From NCBI GenBank assembly GCA_963573385.1, contig CAUYLG010026801.1, positions 1-64,000 of the forward strand: a DNA stretch of 64,000 bases. Reading direction: 5' to 3'. Positions 12,426 to 25,085 of this stretch are shown here, piece after piece. Made by a program: the position numbers and the translations under genes. Each line of letters opens with the position of its first letter. The first letter of the stretch is position 1. The stretch is from Cacajao melanocephalus. Its lineage: Eukaryota > Chordata > Mammalia > Primates > Pitheciidae. The notes beneath the pieces were generated by a model, which searched no databases, was not told where the DNA came from, and saw only the letters and a program-made list of their open reading frames with translations.

Positions 12426-12899
12426 AGAAATGAAATTCAGGGAATAAATTGAACATCTTTTAATGGGCTTGTATAGCACCAAACTGTTTTCTTCTCAAAA
12501 ATATACAGTTAATTTCTGCATGTGGTCAACCATTATTTCAAAAGTTTTCTTTTGTTGGAAGAAAAAATATAAAGTTTTTAGCCTCTGAGAATCATCTTGT
12601 ACACAGTTTTGAAACTTAACAGCAGTAACAGATATTTCTAATGTAATACATATATCTGAGATTTATTTTTAATTTTAGTGTTTACTCATACATTATTATA
12701 TAACAGAACACATGGTGCTTGTAGAGATTTTGAAATATTTACCATAATGTCACCACTATTTTTTAAAGTATATTACATAAGAAATTCCTAGTCTGCCTCT
12801 TGGGTTTCAGCTTTCAGAACTTCACCTTCCACTGTCAATAATTTGGGACTGATATCTTCATATAGATTAAGTGTATAAAAGAAAATGCAATGTCTTTTT

Positions 12900-13400
12900 C
12901 TCACTCATCACAAGGTTCATGGCTGACATCCCTATAAAAAAGAAAGATTAACAAGAGAAAAGCATAACAAATATATCTAACCAAAATATTTAATGACATG
13001 GGAGTCCTGGGAAGTAGAGACCCTAAGGCCCAGGAAAAACTGTGTTTTTAAGGACAGTCATGCAGAAGTGTGATTGGCAGTCAAGAGGGTACTATCTAAT
13101 GATAAAAACATAGGGACCTCAGCAAAGGCTGTTCTAACTTTCCTGAGTTTGGGTGTCTTTATCCCTTTCCTCTGGGTATAGGGGAAGACGAACCCTCTAG
13201 AATCAGGGTTTTATGACCTATTTTCAGGGGAAGTAGAACAGGTAATTCTTTTTATGGCATCGGGGGGAATGGTGATAGATGGTCAGAGAGTGACCTTTCT
13301 GCTTCTGTGGTTTTCTCAATTTTCTTCAGTTTAAAATAGTCAGTGCCAAGGTACCATATTTTGGTGTATTGTGTTCTGAGCCTCACTAATACATACATAG
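12900..13400 (-). mobile_element. Possible ERV LTR-like block, antisense
   Basis: The block is less AT-rich than its flanks, with 'gagaccctaaggcccagg', 'ggaagacgaaccctctag' and 'tgacctttctgcttctgtgg', similar in feel to decayed ERV LTRs read backwards. No TG/CA ends, polyadenylation signal or target duplication could be fixed. It could equally be unique DNA. Confidence 0.3.
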
Positions 13401-14234
13401 AGATCAGTAGTCACGCCTAGTCTGCTCAGAATTACATCTCTCAATGATTAAAAATAAGCTTAATGTAAAACTCTGCAGCTTCCAGTTATCAAACATTCAA
13501 TTGCATAAACCATATTGTAACTTTGGTATTTTTTTCTGAGATTTCTGAGTTAACAGGTTATTGAACCATTTTATTTAAAACATTCTCTTAGTTTTGAATA
13601 AATTTTCTGAATTTTTTATTGATACAATTTTAATAAATTTGTGTTCTATTTATACGGAAAAAAATTGTTAAAAGTAAGTTTGCTAGACAAATATTATGGT
13701 AACTTTAGTTTTGATAGATATTACCAAATTACTTTCACTATTACATAAATTTATATTCCTACCAAGGTTTTGCCAAGGGTAGAAATTATCAGTTTACAAA
13801 TTTTAAAATTTTGCCAATTTCAGAGTCAAAAATTACATTTCATAGTGATATCCATTGGCTTTTTATAATATTTAGTGGGTTTAGTCTTTTATATTTCTTC
13901 TTTTGTGATTTAAATGATGGTGATAATTTATTTGGTTTAATAAAATATGACTTCCAGTGGTTAAGCATGAAAGAGAAAAAAGGGGTCACTAAACTATTAA
14001 ATTTTATTTTATTGTCGTTAAATAATTTGGCTCTCCTTATTTTTTTCTGGTTTGACTGGGGGTTGAGAGAGTGGGCAGGCCAGGAAGAGTGGATTTTCCT
14101 TAACGAGGACTCTCTGAAGAGACTGTGCCTCTTCTTTGGGAGGTTAACAAGAATGAATATGTAAATCTGAGTGTTCAGATTATTGCCTCAATTTGCTAGA
14201 ATGGCATTTTGTCAAAATAAATGCCAGACTATTT
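13401..14234. other. AT-rich unique sequence
   Basis: No repeat recognised. A 117-codon frame at 13811-14164 is among the longest non-repeat frames in the window. It is full of Phe, Leu and Ile codons from T-rich sequence and has no conserved motif, so it is not called as a gene. Confidence 0.5.
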
Positions 14235-14345
14235 AGAGTTTAGGAGCTTGATAAAAATACAGACAACCGCTCCAGACTTACTGAGTTAGAATTCTAGAAG
14301 GTGGGGCAAGAATCCGAATCTTCATATTGCCAAAATATAAGTAAT
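14235..14345 (+). mobile_element. MER5-like hAT fragment
   Basis: The order 'gcttgataaaaatacagaca', 'ctgagttagaattctag', 'ggtggggcaagaatc' matches the central part of MER5-type elements, with diverged ends. Fragment only. Confidence 0.6.
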
Positions 14346-16489
14346 TTGAGTACCAATGCTTTCAGAAAAAAGAATCAACTTACATAATTATTAGATTTTA
14401 CATTCAAGAACTAAATTGAACCAATAATTAGAAATACCTACTACAGATCACAGTGATTTTTGTAGAAAAGAGAACTATTAAGATGCATGATTTACAGAGG
14501 AAATATACGTTAAGACTCAATATAATGATCATAGATATCCTCTGTATAATCAGTGCGAATTGTAATGCTTCGATGAAACAGGAAAGGCTCAACATAAAAC
14601 AGTTGTTTTGCTTGTTCTCTGTAATCATTATAAACAAACACAGCAGGTAGATTACTAAACAATTGTGAGACTTAGGAGGAAAAGTTTAAAAGTAGTAAAG
14701 GCCACTTTCATGCAAACTGTAAGGTCTTAATACCTCTTACACATCCATTGAAAGGCTGTCTACTTCTCTTTACATTTACTGTCGCTGATTTCAGAAACCT
14801 CTTAATAGCTATTGACAGATTTAAATGAACTTTCTTTTTTGAACCTGTGATAGTGAAATGAGCCTCTCTTTTTCTTCACAGTAGTTAATGCTCGGAAACA
14901 TTTAACATCAGGTGGAGGTTAAATTTTATAATTGGTGTCTTTAAAGTTTTTTGGTAGGAACACACAATCAAGGAGGTAAATCTTAATTTAGTCCATAATA
15001 AAACAAAGTAGCAATATTTAGGCATTAAAAACCTCTAAATGTAAAACAACTCTATTTTATTTAAAATATATTTTTGTATTAATAATGTAATATTTTAACC
15101 TGCATGTTCTAGAGGCAAGGCTGAGAAAAATCAAGAAACTTTTAATTAATTTTGAAATACTCTGGATCACAGAATATTAAAACATGGAAGATTAATGAAC
15201 TTTGTAAAAAAAAAAGTTCGTAGTCTTTTCCTTGATGTGACACAAAGGATGAATGATATTCACATGTCCAACATATTCCTGTGACTATACCCCCACATTT
15301 GACAATCCCAGGATTTTTCTGAGAAGCAGAGGAATTATACCAAAGATTCTTTATCAATTAATCTGCTTAAATCTGTTCCCATTAGTACAGTTTATTCAAC
15401 AATTTAATTACAGCAAATTTCCTCACAGTAAATAAATGTAATGATTACTTTACCATAAAGAAGTTTTGTGGTCTACATAAAGCAAATTCAGAAAGAAAGG
15501 AGATGGTCTATTATAGAGTGTGAAAAACACTAGCGTGATATAAGCTGCTCATTCTCAGCATGGACTGGGAAGCAAGAGAGAATTAAGCAGCCTTGTAACT
15601 GGTCTGATGCTTTTGAGACTGAGGTAATCCTACTACCCTAGGGCTTTGATTTAAAGGTTTTTTTTTTTTAGTTAGTAGATTATTAAATTAAAAACATGAG
15701 TTATTTTTTTCTTTTAAAAATTTGTACAGATGAATAGAATTTCAAATTTATTTTCTTTTGGATATTATTTTGTCCAATACCTAACATTGATGCAGAAAAC
15801 ATAGGCTGACCCTACATTCAACTCAACTCTGTTTATTTGGGGTTTCAGAAGAATTCAGAGGGTGGAGAACAATACTGTTATCATTTATGATGTTCTTTTC
15901 CTTAACAACAATTCTTTTTTTTGAAAAAGCTTATTCATAGTCATTCTAGCAAATTATTAGAAAATGAGTAACATGATAAAGTTTTATGAAAATGTAAGTT
16001 AAATGCATTTTATTATATGCCTTAAAAAGTGAGAATTAAATGTGAAGCAAGTGGTTTTATTTAGAATTTCTTTCAATATAAATGTTACTATAAAAGCATT
16101 CCCAATCTTAAAATGTCAGGGAAGTTTTAAAAAATGTCAGGAAGACTGAAATCTTAGGTGTCACTGATTTTTGTTTATACACCTTTCTAATGAGATAGGA
16201 TGACAATTTTTAATTCAAAGACTTACCATTTTGTATTTAGTAACTTGGATGACAAGAAAGTAACATGTGAACACATTCTGTTAGGATTAGTCCTTGGTCA
16301 TTATTATTATATTTTCACACAACAGGATTATTTTAGGATTCAAAGTTGTTGTTTTCACTGTTTTATAAAATAGTTGATGAGTTAAATGTGCCACTTCGGC
16401 AAATGTTTGAAAAAGCGTTATGTTTGCTTTATTTTTGCTGCTTTCAGTTTTGTGTATGTGATTCTAAACTGCAAGCAACAGGCTGTTCA
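14346..16489. other. AT-rich unique sequence, no feature supported
   Basis: About 2.1 kb with homopolymer runs (A run near 15209, T run near 15660) and no interspersed repeat that I could name. Short frames at 14453-14650 and 14428-14637 lie on opposite strands of the same DNA and are not genes. Confidence 0.5.
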
Positions 16490-16670
16490 GAAATGAGTTT
16501 GAAATTTGGGATCAAACACATCTGCTCTAATGTTGACTTTGCCATTTACCTGTTGAAACAAAGACAGGCTATTTAATATTTTTGACTTTCGCTTTCCTCA
16601 TACAAAAAATGTAGATACCAATATTCACTCTTAAAGATATTATGATTAAATATTGACAACTATGTAGCTC
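16490..16670 (+). mobile_element. MIR element, diverged
   Basis: A diverged MIR pattern: 'ttgactttgccatttacctg' (conserved 'gccacttactagctg' region), 'actttcgctttcctcata' (the 'cagtttcctcatctgta' region), then 'agatattatgattaaatatt'. Only the middle and 3' half are readable. Confidence 0.6.
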
Positions 16671-17544
16671 CTAATTTCCTAAACATACTAAACATAGGTT
16701 CTCTTTCCTTCTATTCCTCTTCCTTGAGGATAGAGATCACATTTCAGGCATCTTTACATATCCAGCTTATAATAATGTATATTTCATGTGGCATGCAAAG
16801 CTAACTTTTGTTGATCATTGCTTTTTGAAAAAATAAGCTTTTAATAAAGAAGCTTTACATATAAACCATATTTTATAAACTCCCATTTATTAACACTGAG
16901 CTATTTTAAAAGAAAATTTAAATAAGATACTATTTTGATACATATTGATCTTATTAATTCTATTGCTTGTGATTGTACCCTGTATAGTTAGATAGCATTT
17001 AGCATTGCCTTGTATTTATTGTACTTGTTTTACCCTGCTTTCTGAAGTTATTTTAAGGTAAAATAAAAATGTGCTATGTGTAGAGGAATTTGACTAGAAG
17101 CTACCAAACCTAAGTGCTGTCATCACAACTGGTCCTAACCAAATGCAAATGATAAATAACTATGGATTTCGAGTGACCTAAGGTTGCCAGACCTTTACTG
17201 GACCTAATTGAAGGCTTTTCTGACCAAGAACACTTACATCTACCTGATCCTATCCACCAAACTAGTCTTCAATCTTTAATATTTTAGTATATCTTGAATG
17301 AAACAGTCCCCCCACTATCCCCCATGATGACCAACATTTAAACCCCCTAAATTCTTCATCTATATCAGTGACTTACAAAGACCACTCTGCGTTCTATTAA
17401 TATACTCAGATTTTTGTTTTATTAGCTTTGGTGGTTTTTTAAAAAAATTCTTTTAAAAAAGTATTAAAAAAATAAAATCACATGGTTACAGAGTGTCTAC
17501 TTTGGGAAGACAGATGATTTTATCACACTAATGAAGTGTGTACT

Positions 17545-17830
17545 ATCCAATAGAGTAGCTGTGAGCCACAGGTGGCAACTAAGCATTGAAATCTGACTAG
17601 TCCAAATTGAAATATTCTCTAAGTAATTCAGAAGTCAGTACATAAAAATGGAAATATCTCATTCACAATATTTTATATTGATTATAGGTCAAAGTGATGC
17701 AATTTTTGATACATGGGGTAAAATATATGATTAGAATTTATTTCATCTATTTCCTGTCACTTTTAAATTATGTCCAGTTAGTATTTAAAATTACCTATGT
17801 GGCATGCATACTTCTACTCTCTTTAGGTGT
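17545..17830 (-). mobile_element. Non-autonomous hAT (MER58/Charlie-like) element
   Basis: It begins 'tatccaatagagtagctgtg' with 'agccacaggtggcaacta' and 'gcattgaaatctgactagtc'. This is the terminal region of an internally deleted hAT element whose ends carry 'gtccaata' and 'agccacatgtggc'. The AT-rich core ('tcattcacaatattttatat') and a second 'cctatgtggcatgcat' near 17797 fit the inverted ends. The group is likely; the exact family is a guess. Confidence 0.6.
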
Positions 17831-17847
17831 TAAAACTGACTGACCCA

Positions 17848-18131
17848 GGCTGGGTGTGGTAGCTTACACCTGTAGCACTTTGGGAGGCTGAGGCGGGTGG
17901 ATCGCCTGAGGTCAGGAGATCCAGACTAGCTTGGCTAACGTGGTGAAACCCCATCTCTACTAAAAATACAAAAATTAGCTGGGTGTGGTGGCTGGCGCCT
18001 GCAATGCCAGCTACTCTACTCAGAAGGCTGAGACAGGAGAATCACTTGAACCTGGGAAGCAGAGGTTACAGTGAGGGGAGATCGCACCATTGCTCTCCAG
18101 CCTGGGCAACTAGAGCAATACTCCTTCTTAA

Positions 18132-18162
<31 letters not shown>

Positions 18163-18171
18163 TAAAAAAAT
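17848..18171 (+). mobile_element. Alu, sense, with (AAT)n-rich tail
   Basis: Full dimeric Alu: 'ggctgggtgtggtagcttac', 'tttgggaggctgaggcgggt', 'ctctactaaaaatacaaaaa', 'aatcacttgaacctgg' and 'ccagcctgggcaactagag'. The tail at 18131-18171 has become an AAT repeat. No clear target-site duplication was seen. S-type by its 'cctgaggtcaggag'. The 60-codon frame at 17983-18165 is Alu-derived. Confidence 0.95.
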
Positions 18172-20784
18172 GGATCCAAATTTATGGCCTGCTTTCTAAT
18201 GATTGTTAAGTATTCCACTGAGTTGATAGGTTAAACATGCACAAACATATCATTTCGATTTTAAAAATGCTGTGAGAAACAACCCTGAACTCTCATATCA
18301 TCAAGCACACATATCATTTTTGAAAACTAAATGTCTTAAGGCAGGGGTTTTTAGTGAAGGAAAACGTATATTGTAGTAGGTGATTCTTAAAGCCGTGTTC
18401 TCCAAAAAATTTGAGTCAGCTTTTACTTTTACCAGCACTATGGGAGACTGACTCTTTTCAAATCAGGATATCTTTTAATCTTAGTCTTTCAATATATATA
18501 CTGATTTTTCTTTCACAATGTGATCACTAAATATTCTAGTTAGCATGTGCCTAAGCATAGTCTTAACTTTCTTAGATATAAAATCAAAGTGCCACCAAAG
18601 GAGTGACAATAGCAAAATTCCTATTTTTCATTTCAAGTGAAAAACTACTGGCCTTGCAGTAAAACCTGCTTGCCCCTACTAAGCATAAGGCTTTATAATT
18701 TTCCTGCCGATCATTTGATTCAGTTTCCTCATTTCAAAATTGGTGGTGGCTGTAGACGCTATTTACCAACAGAATTTTTGAAGTTCAAAATTAAAATTGG
18801 CTCAAGTTGTACTAGTATCCTCTAAACTATACTATTTTGGAGTATTTAGTAGAATTTTTAGCCTTTACTGGTTTCTAACATGTATGATTATTATGTGACT
18901 CATGAGATTCCAAGCTCAATTCTATCTCACTGGGTTTTATTGGAGTTGAACTTTAGTTTACATCTGAAGCCAGAATATAATTGTAGAGAATTGAAAAAAC
19001 CTCAGGAAAGAATAATTGTACCTTTAAGTAGAAGATAAGCAAGTACTTGTTTTCATGTATTCTTTTAAAATTAGACTAATAAAATGACTCTTTTTTTTTT
19101 TTTTCTGGCAGATGAACAAAGCTAAACTCTTAAGAGTGTGCTGTTTTAAAAAAAATGCTCAGCCATGGCAGAGAACATACTTGTTTTTCTTTTCAATTTG
19201 ATCTGTCACCATTTAGTGGGCTTGCAATAAAAGAATGATCGAATGCATGATTAACATCATGTAAGCATGGTTCACTCTAGTTTTCTGACAAGATACCAGA
19301 TCCTCTGAATTTTATGTGAACAGTAATCCTAAGATCCAATGTCACCATAATTCCCCCAAGACAGCTTAAATATTTAGCATTCTCTCTTAAATCAAATAAT
19401 CCCTTAAGTTCATTCAGGTTCCATTTTAAGAGATATACATATCAATGTCTGTCTGTCTATCTATCTATCTATCTGTCTATCTATCTTCATCTATCTCTTT
19501 ACACATGCAGATACAAACACAAAGATACAATAGTACATACACTTTACCCCTTTGAATGCCCAAAGGGATTGCTGAAATGTGTTATTTGCTTCTTTTCATA
19601 GTACTCTAATAAAAATACGTTAAAAACGTGTGCAATGTCAACAAATTCTATCTTTTGGGAATGTCCAAAACTGCAGAAGAAATATGAAGAGGAGAGACAT
19701 TTATTGTGATTATTAGACTGGAGTCTCAGTAGGCTAGGATTATTGTAAGTAAAATTGATTTTGTCCATGATTTGATTTTAATCTAGTTTAGCAGAATCAT
19801 ATTCTACAAGGAACAGATATTTAATTTAGTACATTATGATGAAAAGACTTTAGTTCACAGAGGTTTAATGCATTTGATATGATAAAAGCACTAACTGATT
19901 ATTAGGCTTTTAAAAATAGTTACTCATTATTTTATTACCATTTAAATAATTTCCTCTGCTCGTAATGTTTATATTACATCTAGAAAATATTTTAGGCTCT
20001 TGTATTGGTACCCAGGCTGATTGTCTCTATAAAATGCAGCAATTTAGGAAGGAATAAATAGGATTTAAAATTCGCTGCACAGGTTGTTTTTTTCTGACCT
20101 AGAGATTTTCCTGAGAAACCACTTGCCATAGAATGAGTTGGAGCTGTCTAGTTACGAGCTACAGTTGTAAACAAGGGTCTATGGAAACCAATCTCCTGTA
20201 ATTTTCCAGTCTACTGTTTTCTAATATCAGAGAGTTAGAACACTTGGCAATTTTGAAGATGCTGCTCAACAGAGGTCTCCAGCACTTTAACAGTTGGAAC
20301 CAGATGGGACAATTTTCTGAGGTTAACAGTGAGGCCAGGAGAACTATTCAAGCAAGGAAAAGAAGCAAACAGGGATTCAGAGGGTGGAGTATCCTGCTTC
20401 TTCTTTCTATTGAATAATTTATGTAAAATGTTCTTGCTCTCTTTCCAGTTTTTCTATAGGCTGGACTCTTGACACTATATAAATATCATAACAGTTCCTC
20501 ATAGTCCCTGTCACTCTGCAACGTATTTGTTGTACATTTTTGTGTTGTAAGAAATAGAAACAATGTCTACTTTGTGCACATTTGTGTTAAGGCTGCTCAT
20601 TCCTCTTCTATAAATAAGCTATTAAAACCATGTCTTTGCTCTATGTAATTAATTTGCTTCACAGACATTTTGTTACATAAAGTTATAAAATCAAACTCAA
20701 ATGGCTCTATGCATGAAACATGCATTTTGCTATTTTTAAAGTAATGAATTAAAAAGCATGTGAGACTTCATGGGCAAATGGGCA
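18172..20784. other. Unique AT-rich sequence with one tetranucleotide repeat
   Basis: Apart from the CTAT tract at 19446-19498 and a T run at 19091-19105, nothing was recognised in about 2.6 kb. The segment 20090-20400 is less AT-rich and free of repeats, but shows no splice-flanked open frame. Confidence 0.5.
19446..19498. repeat. (CTAT/CTGT)n microsatellite
   Basis: Compound tetranucleotide run with three CTGT units, then four or more CTAT units, another CTGT, and a broken CTAT end. This type is usually polymorphic in length. Confidence 0.95.
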
Positions 20785-21022
20785 GTATGGTATAGAGGAA
20801 AGGATGGTGACCATTATCAGAATGTGGAAGCTTTTTTTGTTTGTTTGCTTTGGAAAGCTTCTTAAATTCTATGAACCTCAGATTCATTTAGTTAGCTAAA
20901 TGGAATTTTAATAATATCTACCTGCAAGAGTTATTGTAAGTATTAAAATTATGCAAAGTAGTTAAAGCACCTCCCCAAGCTTAGCATGTAGTTGGCCCTT
21001 AATAAATGGTAGCTGCTGTTTC
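20785..21022 (+). mobile_element. Nearly full-length MIR
   Basis: Starts 'gtatggtatagaggaaagga' (MIR 5' end), continues 'gaacctcagattcatttag', 'aatggaattttaataatatc' and 'tgtaagtattaaaattatgc', and ends 'gcttagcatgtagttggc' plus 'ccttaataaatggtagctgc' (MIR 3' end). A small T/TTTG insertion lies near 20832. One of the best-preserved MIRs here. Confidence 0.85.
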
Positions 21023-21039
21023 TGGTTTTTATGCTTCCT

Positions 21040-21362
21040 GGCTTTTTGTGGTAGATGGTCCCTTGTGAATGGTACACAATGAATTGTGGGCTGGTATGAA
21101 GTTTATCCCTGCTGGGCTGGAGCATGTAATTGCTTGTGGGAGGTTGTCCAGAACTCTCTACCTCCCTCTGCCATAGCAACCAGCAATGTTACAGGTAGTA
21201 CTTGCTCCATAAGCTAAGACCCCAAGGTGAGTACAACTCACAAAAGAGCCTCCTGCTGACCTGAGATGGACTAGTAGTATGAGTAGGAAATACACCTGGT
21301 TTGCTTTAAACCATTAAGAATCTGGGGCTATTTTCTGCAGCATAATCTATCCTATCCTGATT
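21040..21362 (+). mobile_element. MLT1-type MaLR LTR, sense, 5' part diverged
   Basis: It ends with the MLT1 3' signature 'aaaccattaagaatctgggg', 'ctgcagcataatctatccta', 'tcctgatttg'. Upstream are 'gggctggagcatgtaattgc', 'gtccagaactctctacctcc', 'ccatagcaaccagcaatgtt' and 'aggtgagtacaactcac', in MLT1 order. The polyadenylation signal has decayed. It directly follows the MIR. The 76-codon minus-strand frame at 20949-21179 spans the junction and is not a gene. Confidence 0.8.
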
Positions 21363-22950
21363 TGCATAACCTTTATGTATAGTGTACTAATACCATCATA
21401 ATTTCACCTCTTGGGCTCTACTCAGCACTTTTTAACAATAAAAGCTGATCTTGATTAGGAAGCTTTAATGCATGTTTTCTGGATTGCTTCTCTTCCCTCT
21501 TAAAAGAAAGAAAAATGAATATATCCTGTTTTTTTCTGAAACATATTAGAAAGGACCAAATCTACATTATCAATTTAATTAAACTAACGTATGTTTTGCT
21601 AATTTCTCCACAATTGTCTTGGGACACAAATTCACTCCCAAATCATCTGACTTCAGAGTTTTATAATTCTGTAGATTGCTGTATGAAATATATATGTATA
21701 CAATTTTGCAAGTTCAAGAACAAAGGAATCGTTCTTTAAGACCAGTATTTCAGATGTTGTACAGAACACACAGTTGTTCACAGTTCCTGATGATTCTTTT
21801 TTTTCTTCCTTTTCAACATATATCAGCTTCTGCAAATGTGAGCTAAAAATATACAATATGCAATATGCAGTCATACAGTAAAATACCAGGAGATGTGCTT
21901 GCCTTTTACATTACCTGAGATGGTTAACATTGTGAAAGAAATCTTGCATCCTCTGCAGATTTCTCTCTTCCCATTCTTGGGAACTGCAGAGAAGGCTTTT
22001 TCTTTTGTCAGATGACTCTGTAGCATGCTTGTGCCCATTCAGATAAACACTGGAATTTTTCCTGCAATATGTTGAGGGATTTGGGACACAGGTCACAAGC
22101 TTAAATGTGTTGTATTTTTTCACTTTTTAATCTATCTATCTAATCTCTCCAATTGCTTGTCTGTGTTTCACTATCTGTTTGGGCAAATAAGATTGATAGT
22201 GGTACCTTGGTATGCTGTCACTTGGGACGAGGTGAAACAGTGTAGGACACATCACCCAAGCTGAATCAAGGGAGCACTTCTTCGGGCCCATGCCTTATCA
22301 GTAATCTTTGACTTCCACCAGCTGTAACTGCTAGAGTGCTTTACTCTTTTCCTTCCTCCTCAAAATTCAGGAGTAATGAGAATTCCCTGCCGTTGCCGCC
22401 TACTAGCCCTGTACTGAGATTACATCAGTTCATTTAGCTGGAGCTTTTCAGGCACTCCTTGGCAGGAATTGATTTCCTTATTTTAGTCCTTTTGCTTTTG
22501 GATTCTGCCCAAAAGACGATTCAAGAAAGTGAATGCTGCTCTTACAAGGTCTGTTTCAGATAATTACCTGAAAATGTTGGAGAATGTAAGGCAGTAGGAA
22601 GGTTGTTTTTTTTTTTATCTGTAAGCCCACTAAGAACATGTAGAATGCACTTTTTAAAAAGCACCTTTCTTTTTGAGAGTTTGTTGAGGGGTAAGAGACA
22701 TGAAGGGGAATGAGAAAGTTAATTGATTTGCCTTTCAAATAACTTTATTATAAATATTCTAAAGACAAAAGGTCCAGGAATTACACCACTAGAATGTAAA
22801 ATGTTTAAAAAGGACATGTATTTTTAAACCAATCATTTTTTCATCAGTCATGATGTCATTTCAAATGTACTTCTTGCCAGTTTTCAAACCACAGCTTCTG
22901 TGCACTTGAATATAGCAATTATTTTGTAACTATGCTGGATATACATACAG
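21363..22950. other. Unique sequence with a less AT-rich, CpG-bearing block at 22180-22480
   Basis: No interspersed repeat recognised. The block 22180-22480 stands out by composition ('cttgggacgaggtgaaacag', 'cttcttcgggcccatgcc', 'ctgccgttgccgcctact') and contains an E-box CAGCTG near 22320. It has no long open frame. Confidence 0.45.
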
Positions 22951-22998
22951 ACATATATATATGTAGAGAGAGAGAGAGACAGAGAGAGAGAGAGAGAA
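22951..22998. repeat. Compound (AT)n-(GA)n microsatellite
   Basis: Short alternating AT run (22951-22963) followed by about 17 GA units with one CA interruption (22964-22998). Confidence 0.9.
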
Positions 22999-23029
22999 AC
23001 AGAAAGATATGGTTGAAACATTGTTCTTA

Positions 23030-23130
23030 CTTTCAAAAGCTTGCAGTTCAGTTGAGGCAGTCAAATAAACAAACAAAACAAATAATGTCTGTTAATCACT
23101 TCTGTGATTGAAAGAAGCCCAAGGTACGAT
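23030..23130 (-). mobile_element. Possible L2 fragment, antisense
   Basis: 'aaagcttgcagttcagttga', 'ggcagtcaaataaacaaaca' and 'gattgaaagaagcccaagg' resemble the reversed L2 3' region ('gagcttacagtctagtg', 'gacagacaataaacaa'). Weak because of divergence and low complexity. Confidence 0.4.
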
Positions 23131-24024
23131 CTCCAGAAGTATCTCTCAACTGGTTAAACTAGGGTAATGGAAACAGTGGGAGATTTGAGTGGGGGAGAAA
23201 TGTTACTTATTTGAAAGAAAAGGTTTAAGTTTTTGTTTTTGTTTTCAATGCTACTCAACAACACATATTATCTTTCTCCATATTTCATATGACATGATCT
23301 AACTTTAGAGGAGTAGAAAAACAGTAATTAAATTTTTAAATGTCACTTAACTTGTCAGCTATTGAAAATGTACTTTATTTGGTTCTTTAATCATAATTTT
23401 AAAAAATAGGACAAATCAGAATTTATTTGTCAAATAAAGTACTCTTATATCCTTCACAAAGATGTTAGGCATATGAGTTCTAGTTTAAATGATATTAAAG
23501 AAAGCCTTTAAAGAGAATGCAGCACAGAAGCTTCATATATTCCTAGTCATGAGGAAGTATGGAGGGAAAAATCCAGTTCACATCACCTAGGAAAGGATGG
23601 AGTAGATGAACTAGGTCTTTATTAATTCGATACCCTACTTGGGTCTGAATCAGTGATTATTGCTTTGAGAGCAATTTAAGGAAACTAATTTTGGGAAGGA
23701 GGAGGAGCTAGAAGCTAAGAGGCTAATTTAAAATGCCATCGTATTTCTAGTATATGGTGAGAATTATCAGAATTGTGGTGCTGGCAGTGAGAATGGAAAT
23801 GAAGGAATTAATAAAATAGTCATTTCAAAACAAAGCAAAAATAATAGTCAGGTCTTACAGAGTGACAGACAGGTGAGAAAAAAGAATAGAAATCATTTAT
23901 TTGTGAAGTGACATAGCAGATTAAAAAATGACAACCAGAAACAAACAAACAAAGCCAAGTGTTTGTGCTTGAAGAAATCCTAGAGGTGAAGCTTAGCCCT
24001 CCACGTCTAAGATGTGAGAGTGTA

Positions 24025-24145
24025 AAGAAATTACCTCACTTTTCAGAACTTCCATTTTCTCCTGAGTAAAATGGGAGTAATAGTGCCTAGAGCATAGGGT
24101 TGCTGTAAAAATGATATAGAATAAAGCATGGGAAATACCACAGAT
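24025..24145 (+). mobile_element. MIR 3' half, sense
   Basis: 'cttccattttctcctgagta', 'aaatgggagtaatagtgcct' and 'agcatagggttgctgtaaaa' is the classic MIR middle-to-3' order in sense. Confidence 0.75.
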
Positions 24146-24164
24146 GATCTCTTTTGTTCCTGCT

Positions 24165-24365
24165 GAGTGCCAAGACAGGCTCAGACACTTTATCTGCCTG
24201 ACTTCATGAAATCTTTCCAGCGATGCACTATTTGCCTTCCTTTGTGAATTGTCATAGCGAAGATTAAGTGATGTTAGCAACCTGCCCAAAGTCACACAGA
24301 TAGTGATAGCACAATTGGAATTCTTATCTTGGTATCTCTGATTTCAGAGCCACACCCCTGCATAT
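24165..24365 (-). mobile_element. MIR, antisense
   Basis: 'gagtgccaagacaggctcag', 'gattaagtgatgttagcaac', 'ctgcccaaagtcacacagat', 'ttggaattcttatcttggta' and 'tctctgatttcagagccaca' run in reversed MIR order. It faces the sense MIR that ends 20 bp upstream, giving a head-to-head pair. Confidence 0.8.
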
Positions 24366-24879
24366 TTATACCCCCTACACAGCTCATACTCAATAATTAG
24401 CATCTCTCCATTTTACAAACAGTGTTTGTTAATTTTTTTGAGCATATAGTGAAGTGGTGAGCTCTCATGCAGAAGAAAAGCAAAACAAAAAACAACAGAA
24501 ATACATGGATATAAAATGTTGGTGTTATAAATGCTGTTAAGGCATTAAACACCTCCGAGAAACTGGTAGCTTCAAAGTTAATTTCTACGAAATTTTTTAA
24601 AAAGTTAATAAAATCAGTGCCACATTAGAAATAAATGCATCTCTTCATTCAAGATGGTTTCCTCTCTTAAGCTTCCTGTGTTACCTCATATGGTTAGGCA
24701 CCTGTTATTATTAGCTTCATTATTGTCTTGAAGGGACACTTGGGCCCTCAGGTGCCTGGACTCTCTTTCCAAGACAGTCACGACTGTACTTCCTGTATAA
24801 TGCAGGTCACTGATCAATCATGAGAGGCTGACCACTTCATCTGCAGTCACCCTGCATAACATGTTGCATTCCATACCTT

Positions 24880-25085
24880 GCTGTATTTTTCTTTATAGCA
24901 CTTATAATTATCTTTTAACAGTATGTATTTTTGAAATTTGTGTTTTTTTTTACTCCTGTCTCCCCATTGGAATGTCAGATACACACACGAGATCATGAAC
25001 TTTGTGTTTTGTCCTCAGCACCTAGAATAATGCTAGCATGCAGTAGTAAGTAGGCAGCTGATGTCTATTTCATAAATGAAGGAAA
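24880..25085 (+). mobile_element. L2 3' end, sense
   Basis: 'ctttatagcacttataatta', 'cattggaatgtcagatacac', 'gaactttgtgttttgtcctc' and 'agcacctagaataatgctag', ending with a decayed 'cataaatgaagga'. This is the L2 3' terminal order. Sequence upstream to about 24720 may belong to the same element but is not clear. Confidence 0.75.

Noticed and set aside
13811..14164. 117-codon plus-strand frame
   Set aside because: Phe/Leu/Ile-rich output of T-rich DNA with no domain, conserved start context or exon signals.
19081..19140. Poly-T followed by 'ctggcag' as a 3' splice site
   Set aside because: Resembles a splice acceptor, but no open frame or matching donor follows. Such patterns are frequent in T-rich DNA.
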